Assembly: GCF_001482405.1 (NCBI RefSeq)
Contig: NZ_LPXO01000002.1
Span: 372,001 to 436,000 of the forward strand
DNA length: 64,000 bases
Direction of reading: 5' to 3'
Origin: Pseudoponticoccus marisrubri
GTDB lineage: Bacteria; Pseudomonadota; Alphaproteobacteria; Rhodobacterales; Rhodobacteraceae
Every line of letters begins with the position of its first letter. The stretch's first letter is position 1. The position numbers were made by a program, and so were the translations under genes. Under the pieces are notes generated by a model. That model was not told the origin of the DNA. It did not search any database and saw only the letters and a program-made list of their open reading frames with translations. Positions 34,648-41,678 of the stretch are shown here, one piece after another.

Positions 34648-35526
34648 ATGACACAGAGGATCGCCCCCACACGGGCTGGCGCCGCGCTGCGCCTGCCGAC
34701 GCTGCTGCAGGACAGCCTGCACCAGCTCGAAGACGCGCAGAGCCCCGAGGGCGTCTGGACCGCGTTTCTGGATCTCGCCCGGCCGCTGGGGCTCGACGTG
34801 GTCCATTACGTCTATGCCGCCGACCTGCGCGACCCCGCGGGCCGGCAGTTCCTGCGCAGCACGCTGGCGCGGCGCTGGCAGGACGCGCTGCGGCGCCATC
34901 CCGGGCTGGCCCCCGCGGCGCAGGACGCCCGCGCCCTGACGCCCCGGCTGATCGGCACCGCCCTGTCGGGCCCGGCCCCGGTCACCGATCGCCGGGTCGC
35001 GGCGGATGCGCTGTGCGCCGAGATGGGGCTCGAGGCCGGGCTGGTCCTGCCCCTGCCCGCACGCGATCCGGGCCAGGCGGCGCTGATCCTCTTTGGCGGC
35101 CGGCTCTCGCGCCCGGCCTTCGAATCGCTCCTGGCCAGCCATGGCTGGGCGCTGCACGCCGCGGCCCTGTCTGGCCATGCCCGCCATGGCGAGCTGCTGC
35201 GCCGCGCCTTCGAGACGCGCTGCGGCCTGACGCCCAAGCAGCGCGACCTCATCCGGCTGGTGGGCGAGGGGCTGATGGACAAGCAGATCGCCCACAGCCT
35301 CGACATCTCCTTCTCGGCCGTGCGCCAGCGGCTCGCCTGCGTGCAGCAGAAGACCGGCGCGCAGACCCGGTCCGAACTGGCGGCGCTGGCCATGCGGCTG
35401 GGGCTGGTCGGCGACCCGCTGCTGCGCGCCCAGGCCGCGCATCTGGCCGATCCCGAGACCCTCGGGGCGGGCGACAGCGCCGAAATGTGCCATCCCGAAC
35501 CCCTGACCCGCACCGCCGCCGAGTAG
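34648..35526 (+). CDS. LuxR-type transcriptional regulator
   Basis: 292-residue regulator. The N-terminal ~180 residues (LLQDSLHQLEDAQSPEGVWT, PLGLDVVHYVYAADLRDP) have the length and layout of an autoinducer-binding domain, but the Trp/Tyr/Asp pattern needed for acyl-homoserine lactone binding is not clearly kept. The C-terminal HTH is definite: LTPKQRDLIRLVGEGLMDKQ then IAHSLDISFSAVRQRLACVQQ (about residues 193–245). No luxI-type synthase is in the window, so if it responds to a signal it is a solo receptor. Confidence 0.83.
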   Translation: MTQRIAPTRAGAALRLPTLLQDSLHQLEDAQSPEGVWTAFLDLARPLGLDVVHYVYAADLRDPAGRQFLRSTLARRWQDALRRHPGLAPAAQDARALTPRLIGTALSGPAPVTDRRVAADALCAEMGLEAGLVLPLPARDPGQAALILFGGRLSRPAFESLLASHGWALHAAALSGHARHGELLRRAFETRCGLTPKQRDLIRLVGEGLMDKQIAHSLDISFSAVRQRLACVQQKTGAQTRSELAALAMRLGLVGDPLLRAQAAHLADPETLGAGDSAEMCHPEPLTRTAAE

Positions 35527-35630
35527 CCCGGCAGTCATCCGCGCCCGCGCGACAGGAAATCCGGCGCGCGGTGCATTTTTCGCTTGCACGCCCCGGCCAC
35601 GCGTCTTACATCCGCTCCACCATTTGGCAC

Positions 35631-35705
35631 GCGGGCGTAGCTCAGGGGTAGAGCATTACCTTGCCAAGGTAAGGGTCGTGAGTTCGAATCTCATCGCCCG
35701 CTCCA
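35631..35705 (+). tRNA. tRNA-Gly (anticodon GCC), copy 1
   Basis: 75 nt including an encoded CCA. Acceptor stem GCGGGCG pairs with CGCCCGC. D arm GCTCAGGGGTAGAGC, anticodon loop CTTGCCAAG with GCC at 35663–35665, and T arm GTGAGTTCGAATCTCAT are all normal. Identical to the copy at 35762–35836. Confidence 0.98.
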
Positions 35706-35761
35706 GATGGTCAGCGGATCGGGGCACTGCCCGACAGGATCCGCACGCACATGATGGATAT

Positions 35762-35836
35762 GCGGGCGTAGCTCAGGGGTAGAGCATTACCTTGCCAAGG
35801 TAAGGGTCGTGAGTTCGAATCTCATCGCCCGCTCCA
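35762..35836 (+). tRNA. tRNA-Gly (anticodon GCC), copy 2
   Basis: Identical in all 75 positions to the first copy, 56 bp downstream, and likely cotranscribed with it. The 3' CCA is encoded. The spacer sequence is not repeated. Confidence 0.98.
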
Positions 35837-35995
35837 TCAGCCACTCTTTCCAGACCCACCAAAAAGATCGTCGTCGCCAGACGCGATGGATGCGGCCTGC
35901 CGGACCGCCGCATCAGGCGCAAATCACCGCGCCGCGGGGCTTTTCCCCCTGCCCGGCCCTGCCTATAAGGGCGCCACCGTCAGAGGAGAGTGCCC

Positions 35996-36583
35996 ATGCG
36001 CCGTGCCGAGATCACCCGCGAGACCGCCGAGACCCGGATCTCGGTCCAGATCGACCTCGATGGCAGCGGGCGCTATGACAACCGCACAGGCGTCGGCTTC
36101 TTCGATCACATGCTGGACCAGCTGGCGCGCCACGCGCTGATCGACATGACCATCCGCGCCGAGGGCGACCTGCATATCGACGACCACCACACGGTCGAGG
36201 ATACCGGCATCTGCCTGGGCCAGGCGCTGGCACAGGCGCTGGGAGACAAGCGCGGCATCCGCCGCTACGGCGCCTGCCTGCTGCCCATGGATGATGCGCT
36301 GGTGCGCGCCGCGCTGGACCTGTCCGCCCGGCCCTTCCTCGTCTGGAACGTGGAGTTGCCGACGGCGAAGATCGGCACATTCGACACCGAGCTGGTGCGC
36401 GAGTTCTTCCAGGCTTTCAGCACCCATGGCGGGATCACCCTGCATGTCGACCAGCTGCACGGGCTGAACAGCCACCATATCGCCGAGGCCGCCTTCAAGG
36501 CCGTGGCCCGCGCCCTGCGCGAGGCGGTGGAGCCCGATCCGCGCAAGGGCGACGCGATCCCCTCGACCAAGGGCGCGCTCTGA
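35996..36583 (+). CDS. hisB: Imidazoleglycerol-phosphate dehydratase
   Basis: 195-residue monofunctional HisB, removing water from imidazole glycerol phosphate in histidine synthesis. Manganese-binding His/Glu motifs: [18 protein letters not shown] near residues 35–52, [12 protein letters not shown] near 63–74, and [19 protein letters not shown] near 158–176. It starts at ATG 35996 with AGAGGAGAG upstream; the GTG two codons earlier is less likely. First gene of the local his cluster, 73 bp before hisH. Confidence 0.96.
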   Translation: MRRAEITRETAETRISVQIDLDGSGRYDNRTGVGFFDHMLDQLARHALIDMTIRAEGDLHIDDHHTVEDTGICLGQALAQALGDKRGIRRYGACLLPMDDALVRAALDLSARPFLVWNVELPTAKIGTFDTELVREFFQAFSTHGGITLHVDQLHGLNSHHIAEAAFKAVARALREAVEPDPRKGDAIPSTKGAL

Positions 36584-36656
36584 CGCCCGCGCCCGCCCTC
36601 TTGACCGCGGCCCCGTTTCACGCTTTGCCGGCGCCGCAGATCCCGAAAGGCATGCC

Positions 36657-37295
36657 ATGCTCACAGCCATCATAGATTACGAAAGCGGCAACCTGCATTC
36701 GGCAGAGAAGGCCTTTCAGAAGATGGCGGCCGAGACCGGGCAGGATGCCCGCGTCGTGGTGACCGACGATCCCGATATCGTGGCCAAGGCCGATCACATC
36801 GTGCTGCCCGGCGACGGCGCCTTCCCCGCCTGCGCGCGCGCCCTACGCGCCTCGGGCTGCTTCGAGGCGATGGTCGAGGCGGTGGCCCATCGCGGCCGCC
36901 CCTTCCTGGGCATCTGTGTCGGCATGCAGCTGATGGCCCGCAAGGGCCATGAATACGCCGAGACCGACGGTCTGGGCTGGATCGATGGCGAGGTGGTGCC
37001 CATCGCGCCCGGTGACGCTGCGCTGAAAGTGCCGCATATGGGGTGGAACGACCTGGTCATCGACCACGCCCACCCGGTGCTGGACGGGCTGGCCAGCGGC
37101 GAGCATGCCTATTTCGTGCATTCCTACCAGATGCAGGTGGCCACCACCGAACAGCGCATGGCCCATGTCGACTATGGCGGTCCGGTGACGGCCATCGTGG
37201 CCCGGGACAACGTGATCGGACTGCAATTCCACCCCGAAAAGAGCGCCGGGGCCGGGCTGCGCATGATCGCGAATTTCCTCGCCTGGCGGCCGTGA
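36657..37295 (+). CDS. hisH: Imidazole glycerol phosphate synthase, glutaminase subunit
   Basis: 212-residue class I glutamine amidotransferase feeding ammonia to HisF. The catalytic triad is visible: Cys-87 (FLGICVGMQLM), His-192 and Glu-194 (LQFHPEKSAGAG). The N-terminus IIDYESGNLHSAEKAF is typical. It lies between hisB and hisA on the same strand; its partner hisF is 1.5 kb downstream, beyond hisA and the antiparallel DUF302 gene. Confidence 0.96.
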   Translation: MLTAIIDYESGNLHSAEKAFQKMAAETGQDARVVVTDDPDIVAKADHIVLPGDGAFPACARALRASGCFEAMVEAVAHRGRPFLGICVGMQLMARKGHEYAETDGLGWIDGEVVPIAPGDAALKVPHMGWNDLVIDHAHPVLDGLASGEHAYFVHSYQMQVATTEQRMAHVDYGGPVTAIVARDNVIGLQFHPEKSAGAGLRMIANFLAWRP

Positions 37296-37490
37296 GGCAC
37301 GCGCAGGGCGGCTCAACCCACGCGCAAGCACTTTTCACTGAATTCAACCTGATATCGTCTGCGGCGTAAGGTCGCCTCACTCGGGGTCATGTTTTTGGCT
37401 GCGGCGCGGCGAAAAACATGCCACACGCGCTGCGATTATGTCATGACGGGGCAGACCCCGGCGCCAACGGACTGGAAGGGCTGGCAAAAT

Positions 37491-38213
37491 ATGATCCTTT
37501 ACCCGGCCATCGACCTCAAGGACGGCAAGGCCGTGCGCCTGCTGCGCGGCGACATGGACAAGGCGACCGTGTTCAACGACGACCCCGCGGCCCAGGCGCT
37601 GGAATTCGTCGCCAAGGGCTGCGAGTGGCTGCATCTCGTCGATCTCAACGGCGCCTTTGCCGGGCAGCCGGTCAATGCCGCGGCGGTCGAGGCGATCCTC
37701 AGCCAGGCGCAGACGCCCACCCAGCTGGGCGGCGGCATCCGTGACATGGCCACGATCGAGATGTGGATCTCCAAGGGGTTGACCCGCGTGATCCTCGGCA
37801 CCGTGGCGGTCGAGAACCCCGACCTGGTGCGCGAGGCCGCGCGCGAATTTCCCGGCAAGGTCGCCGTGGGCATCGACGCGCGCGATGGTCGCGTGGCGAC
37901 CAAGGGCTGGGCCGAGGTGACCGACGTGGACGCGGTGGACCTGGCCAAGTCCTACGAAGATGCCGGCGTGGCCGCGATCATCTATACCGACATCAACCGC
38001 GACGGCGCGATGATGGGCCCGAACATCCCCGCCACGGCGGCGCTGGCACGGGCCATGACGATCCCCGTCATCGCCTCGGGCGGCGTGTCCTCGCTGAAGG
38101 ATCTCAAGGCGCTGCGCGATTGCGGCGCTTCGCTGAATGGCGTGATCTCGGGCCGGGCGCTCTATGACGGGGCGATCGACCTGAAGGATGCGCTGAAGCT
38201 GCTCAAGACCTGA
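37491..38213 (+). CDS. hisA: Phosphoribosylformimino-AICAR-phosphate ribotide isomerase
   Basis: 240-residue (beta/alpha)8-barrel isomerase (ProFAR isomerase). Catalytic Asp-8 ([14 protein letters not shown]) and the second Asp in [14 protein letters not shown] are present, as are the phosphate-binding glycines ([18 protein letters not shown]). The ATG at 37491, with GGAAGGG upstream, is chosen because homologues start MILYPAIDL; in-frame extension upstream ([13 protein letters not shown]) is possible but has no family support. The 195 bp between hisH and hisA contains nothing else I recognise. Confidence 0.95.
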   Translation: MILYPAIDLKDGKAVRLLRGDMDKATVFNDDPAAQALEFVAKGCEWLHLVDLNGAFAGQPVNAAAVEAILSQAQTPTQLGGGIRDMATIEMWISKGLTRVILGTVAVENPDLVREAAREFPGKVAVGIDARDGRVATKGWAEVTDVDAVDLAKSYEDAGVAAIIYTDINRDGAMMGPNIPATAALARAMTIPVIASGGVSSLKDLKALRDCGASLNGVISGRALYDGAIDLKDALKLLKT

Positions 38214-38217
38214 GCCG

Positions 38218-38670
38218 TCACGGCGCCGCGGCGGCGCCGGTCAGCTTTTCCAGCGCGCCGGCCATTTTCGACAGGTAGTCCGCCTCGGCCTCGATGCCGT
38301 CCAGCGCCGTCAGCGTCTCGGCCGGTGCCTCGTAGGCCAGCCATGTTTGGCCTGCGTCATCCTCGTAGACCAGAACGCGCAGCGGCAGGTGCAGCCCGGC
38401 CTCGATCGCGTCCTGCATGGCGGGCGTGCCCAGCTGCGGGTTGCCGAAGATCAGCAGCTGCGCCGGGGACAGCTCCATCCCGACATCGGCCGCGCCACCG
38501 GCGTGGTCGACCCGGGCAAAGACCGTGGCGCCGGCCCCTTCCACCGCCGCCTGCAGCGCATCCATCGTGGCCGGCACGTCGCGCGCCGCTTCGACACGCT
38601 GGATCTCGGCCGAGGCCAGGCCGGGCAAAAGCGCGGCGACCAGGGACAGGGCGGGCAGGATACGGGGCAT
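38218..38670 (-). CDS. DUF302 periplasmic protein inside the his cluster
   Basis: 150-residue exported protein: signal peptide [21 protein letters not shown], then a DUF302 domain ([60 protein letters not shown]). The DUF302 fold is found in many bacteria; some members bind ligands or metals, and the function here is unknown. It is transcribed against the his genes, ending 5 bp from the hisA stop and starting 96 bp from the hisF start, so hisF needs its own promoter or read-through. Confidence 0.88.
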   Translation of the reverse strand: MPRILPALSLVAALLPGLASAEIQRVEAARDVPATMDALQAAVEGAGATVFARVDHAGGAADVGMELSPAQLLIFGNPQLGTPAMQDAIEAGLHLPLRVLVYEDDAGQTWLAYEAPAETLTALDGIEAEADYLSKMAGALEKLTGAAAAP

Positions 38671-38766
38671 CGGGCTCTCCTTGCATCGGGGTTTCCGGGC
38701 CGCAGCCTCTGGCATGTCGGCCGGATTGCCCATAAACAACGGCGTGACCGACAGGTGAGTTCCGCC

Positions 38767-39528
38767 ATGCTGAAGACCCGCATCATCCCCTGCCTCGACG
38801 TGGCCGACGGGCGCGTCGTCAAGGGTGTCAACTTCGTCGATCTGCGCGATGCCGGCGACCCCGTGGATGCCGCGCGCGCCTATGATGCCGCCGGCGCCGA
38901 CGAGATCTGCTTTCTCGACATCCATGCCACGCATGAGAACCGCGGCACCATGTTCGACGTGGTGACCCGCACCGCCGAGCAATGCTTCATCCCGCTGACC
39001 GTGGGCGGCGGCGTGCGCAGTGTGGCCGATGTGCGCGCCCTGCTGCTGGCCGGGGCGGACAAGGTCAGCCTCAACTCCGCCGCCGTGGCGCGGCCCGAGG
39101 TGGTGGCCGAGGCGGCCGACCAGTTCGGCAGCCAGTGCATCGTCTGCGCCATCGACGCCAAGACCGTCTCCCCCGGCAAGTGGGAGATCTTCACCCATGG
39201 CGGGCGCAAGCCCACGGGGATCGACGCGGTGGCCTTCGCCCGGGATATCGCCGCGAAGGGCGCGGGCGAGATCCTGCTGACCTCGATGGACCGCGACGGC
39301 ACCAAGGCCGGGTTCAACCTGCCCCTGACGCGCGCCATCGCCGATGCGGTGGACATCCCCGTGATCGCCTCGGGCGGGGTCGGCACGCTGGACCACCTGG
39401 TCGAGGGCGTGACCGAGGGCCATGCCAGCGCCGTGCTGGCGGCCTCGATCTTCCATTTCGGCACCTACACGATCCACGAGGCCAAGGCCCACATGGCCGC
39501 GGCCGGCATCCCGGTGAGGCTCACATGA
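38767..39528 (+). CDS. hisF: Imidazole glycerol phosphate synthase, cyclase subunit
   Basis: 253-residue (beta/alpha)8 barrel that makes imidazole glycerol phosphate and AICAR using ammonia from HisH. Catalytic Asp-11 ([13 protein letters not shown]) and Asp-130 (CAIDAKTV) are present; phosphate loops TVGGGVRS and IASGGVGTL are intact. The stop overlaps the hisE start (ATGA), so the two are translationally coupled. Confidence 0.97.
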   Translation: MLKTRIIPCLDVADGRVVKGVNFVDLRDAGDPVDAARAYDAAGADEICFLDIHATHENRGTMFDVVTRTAEQCFIPLTVGGGVRSVADVRALLLAGADKVSLNSAAVARPEVVAEAADQFGSQCIVCAIDAKTVSPGKWEIFTHGGRKPTGIDAVAFARDIAAKGAGEILLTSMDRDGTKAGFNLPLTRAIADAVDIPVIASGGVGTLDHLVEGVTEGHASAVLAASIFHFGTYTIHEAKAHMAAAGIPVRLT

Positions 39529-39836
39529 CGCTGGATGAGCTGGAACGCATCGTCGCGACCCGCGCCGCGGCCTCGCCCGAGGAGAGCTGGACCGCCAAGC
39601 TGCTGGCCAAGGGGCCCGAGAAGACGGCCGAGAAATTCGGCGAGGAGGCCATCGAGGCGGTGATCGAGGCGGTCAAGGGCGATCGACAGAGGCTGGCCTC
39701 GGAGGCGGCGGATGTGCTGTTCCACCTGCTGGTGATGCTGCGCGCCCGGGACGTGACGCTGGCCGAGGTGATGGCGGTGCTCGAGGCCCGACAGGACCGG
39801 TCGGGATTGCAGGAAAAGGCCGCCCGCAATCGCTGA
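39525..39836 (+). CDS. hisE: Phosphoribosyl-ATP pyrophosphatase
   Basis: 103-residue MazG-like NTP pyrophosphohydrolase, the second step of histidine synthesis. Metal-binding helices [18 protein letters not shown] and [20 protein letters not shown] show the EExxE and EAADxxxH patterns. Its ATG overlaps the hisF stop by four bases. Palindrome array B begins 24 bp after its stop. Confidence 0.95.
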   Translation: MTLDELERIVATRAAASPEESWTAKLLAKGPEKTAEKFGEEAIEAVIEAVKGDRQRLASEAADVLFHLLVMLRARDVTLAEVMAVLEARQDRSGLQEKAARNR

Positions 39837-39859
39837 GCGTCCCGTCGGGGTCGGGCGCG

Positions 39860-39953
39860 GAACGCCCTTCGAAGGGCGTTCGGACGCGATTTGCAAATCG
39901 CGTGACAAAGCGGCTTGCAAGCCGCTTGAATGAAGCCGCTTCGAAGCGGCTTC
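39860..39953. repeat. Array B: four tandem perfect palindromes at 23–25-bp spacing
   Basis: Units: 39860–39881 (arm GAACGCCCTTC), 39884–39903 (arm ACGCGATTTG), 39908–39927 (arm AAGCGGCTTG), 39932–39953 (arm GAAGCCGCTTC). All perfect, cores TTCGAA or TTGCAA, centres 23, 24 and 25 bp apart. The last unit is identical over 22 bp to the last unit of array A. It lies between convergent hisE and the CoA-binding gene, 9 bp from the latter's stop. Confidence 0.95.
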
Positions 39954-39961
39954 CGCCCCGC

Positions 39962-40429
39962 TCAGAGCTTGGACGAGATGACGCCGGTGTTGAACCCGCC
40001 CATGCGCAGCTCGCCGAACAGGCGCTGGTACTCGATCTTCGGGCAGCGATCCATGACCACTTCCACCCCCGCGGCCTCGGCCCGGGCAGCCGCCTCTTCG
40101 TTCACCACGCCGATCTGCATCCAGATCGTGCGCAGGCGCGGAAAGGCCTCCAGCGCCTCTTCGACGATGGGCGGCACATGCTCGGAGCGGCGGAAGATGT
40201 CGACCATGTCCACGCTGTCGGGGCAATCGGCCAGCGATCCGCGCACGGTCTGGCCGAACAGCGTCTTGCCGACATGGCCCGGGTTGACCGGGTAGACGGT
40301 GAAACCCTTCAGCGACAGGTAGCGCGCCACGTAGTAGCTGGGCCGCACCTGGTTGGGCGACACGCCGACCACGGCAATCTCGCGCGTGCGGGTCAGGATG
40401 CTTTTGAGATGGGCGTTGGAATAGCTCAT
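39962..40429 (-). CDS. CoA-binding (Rossmann-fold) protein
   Basis: 155-residue protein of the CoA_binding/YccU family related to the N-terminal domain of succinyl-CoA synthetase alpha. Rossmann start TREIAVVGVSPNQVRPSYYV, then GFTVYPVNPG, VDMVDIFRRSEHVPPIVEEA and TIWMQIGVVNEEAAARAEAA, which is the usual conserved core. It probably binds CoA or a nucleotide; no catalytic role is established for the family. Single gene, minus strand. Confidence 0.92.
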   Translation of the reverse strand: MSYSNAHLKSILTRTREIAVVGVSPNQVRPSYYVARYLSLKGFTVYPVNPGHVGKTLFGQTVRGSLADCPDSVDMVDIFRRSEHVPPIVEEALEAFPRLRTIWMQIGVVNEEAAARAEAAGVEVVMDRCPKIEYQRLFGELRMGGFNTGVISSKL

Positions 40430-40455
40430 GGCACGACCCTAGCCGGGATCGGGGC

Positions 40456-40486
40456 AAAGAAAAAGCGCCCGGTCAATACCGGGCGC
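40456..40486 (-). terminator. Strong minus-strand rho-independent terminator
   Basis: GCGCCCGGT (40465–40473) pairs with ACCGGGCGC (40478–40486), a 9-bp stem with a 4-nt loop. On the minus strand it is followed by TTTTTCTTT. It lies 140 bp beyond the DUF2235 stop, so it terminates either that transcript or a small RNA encoded in 40490–40620. Confidence 0.85.
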
Positions 40487-40600
40487 CAGTTACGGAACGA
40501 GGGACAGTGAAGGTTTCGCGAAGGTTCCGTCTTCGCGACCTGACAGAAAGATGGGCTCGAAAGTCACAGTTTAAAGGGCAGTCGCAGTTTTGTGATCGTA
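40487..40600 (-). ncRNA. Candidate small RNA ending at the 40456–40486 terminator
   Basis: The region between the DUF2235 stop and the CoA-binding gene start has no good ORF but holds a hairpin TCGCGAAG/CTTCGCGA (about 40516–40538, 8-bp stem, 7-nt loop) followed on the minus strand by the strong terminator. A hairpin plus terminator in an otherwise empty gap is a common sRNA layout. No convincing promoter was found, so a long 3' UTR of the DUF2235 gene is an equal possibility. The 5' boundary is a guess. Confidence 0.3.
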
Positions 40601-40625
40601 TTCTCTTGACTGCGTCTTTCCCGCC

Positions 40626-41678
40626 TCACCCGGGCACCCCGTCGGCCGGCAGCGGCGCGCGGCGCAGCACCGTATCGTGCAGACGCTCCGACGGATCGGT
40701 GCCGATGATGCGCGGCGCGCGCAGCAGGAAGAGCTTGCTCACCCCCGCCCATGTCCCGATCGAGGGCGCTTCGGGGTCGCAGGGAAAGCGGTCGCGCCAG
40801 CCCTCAGGCAGGCCCAGGTCGCAGGCCTCGAGCTTGTCCAGCATCCAGACCAGCGGGATATTGGCCAGCGGGCGCGCCGCGTCGAACCCGTCCAGCTGCC
40901 CACCCACATCGCCATGCGTGCCGCGGAACCAGACCTGCTCCACGTCACCGGCGCGCTCGGGCGGGGTCTGCCACAGCACCGGCGCATAGGCCTGCCGCGT
41001 CTCGTCATGGGCCAGCGCGTGAAAGCCGTGGCGCACCGAGGCGCCAAGCGCGTGGTTGTGAAAGGCGTGCTCGCCCTCGGTCAGGCGCCAGAAGAGCGGC
41101 AGGCGCAGGCCCAGCGATTTGACCGTGTCCCAGACGCCTACCATCTCGATCGGCGCCTGCGGGTGGCAATGCCGCGCGGCGAACTGTGCCGCGGCGGTCC
41201 CGTGCGGGTCATACTGGTAGAGGCGGTAGATCTGGCGGATATTACGCTCGGTCGCGGCCGAGGCGCGCAAGAGCCCCACCAAGTCGATCACGCCGGCCAG
41301 CGAGCGCGCCGCGTAGGCACCCCGCGAATAGCCCATCAGGAAGATCCGGTCGCCCTCGCGGTAGCGCGAGGCGAGATAGCCATAAGCGCGCCGGATCTGC
41401 CGGTTGATGCCGCGCCCCATGGCCACGTCAGCCGTGGTGGCCCAGTCCTTCCACTGCACCCCGGCCTCGTAGAAGACCGAGATCCGCCCGCTTTCGGACA
41501 GCAGGCGGAAGGTCAGACCGGCATTGGTCTCTTCCCCGGGTTTCAGCGACGACATGGTGCCGTCGAGGATGATCACGTGATCGACGCTGCCGCGATGGCG
41601 CGAATAGGCCGAGTGGCCGGTGGCGAAACGCCGCCGGAGCCACCCGAAAAGCCTGTCATTCAGCCGCGATCTGTTCAT
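40626..41678 (-). CDS. DUF2235 (Tle1-like) alpha/beta hydrolase
   Basis: 350-residue predicted serine hydrolase. DUF2235 is the catalytic fold of Tle1-type phospholipases but also occurs in housekeeping proteins. The nucleophile elbow GYSRGAYAARSLAG places Ser-118; HVIILDGTMSSL (about residue 40) and WFRGTHGDVGGQLDG (Asp/His candidates) complete the family pattern. No type VI secretion genes are nearby and no signal peptide is present, so an effector role is unsupported. Its start overlaps the end of the CoxL-like gene by 23 bp on the same strand, suggesting coupled expression. Confidence 0.83.
   Translation of the reverse strand: MNRSRLNDRLFGWLRRRFATGHSAYSRHRGSVDHVIILDGTMSSLKPGEETNAGLTFRLLSESGRISVFYEAGVQWKDWATTADVAMGRGINRQIRRAYGYLASRYREGDRIFLMGYSRGAYAARSLAGVIDLVGLLRASAATERNIRQIYRLYQYDPHGTAAAQFAARHCHPQAPIEMVGVWDTVKSLGLRLPLFWRLTEGEHAFHNHALGASVRHGFHALAHDETRQAYAPVLWQTPPERAGDVEQVWFRGTHGDVGGQLDGFDAARPLANIPLVWMLDKLEACDLGLPEGWRDRFPCDPEAPSIGTWAGVSKLFLLRAPRIIGTDPSERLHDTVLRRAPLPADGVPG

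Noticed and set aside
35631-35836. Phage or island attachment site at the tRNA-Gly pair
   Set aside because: Both tRNA genes are complete, no integrase or partial tRNA copy is nearby, and the flanks are core genes.
40626-41678. Type VI secretion effector (Tle1)
   Set aside because: Only the DUF2235 fold is shared; there is no VgrG, immunity gene or secretion cluster.
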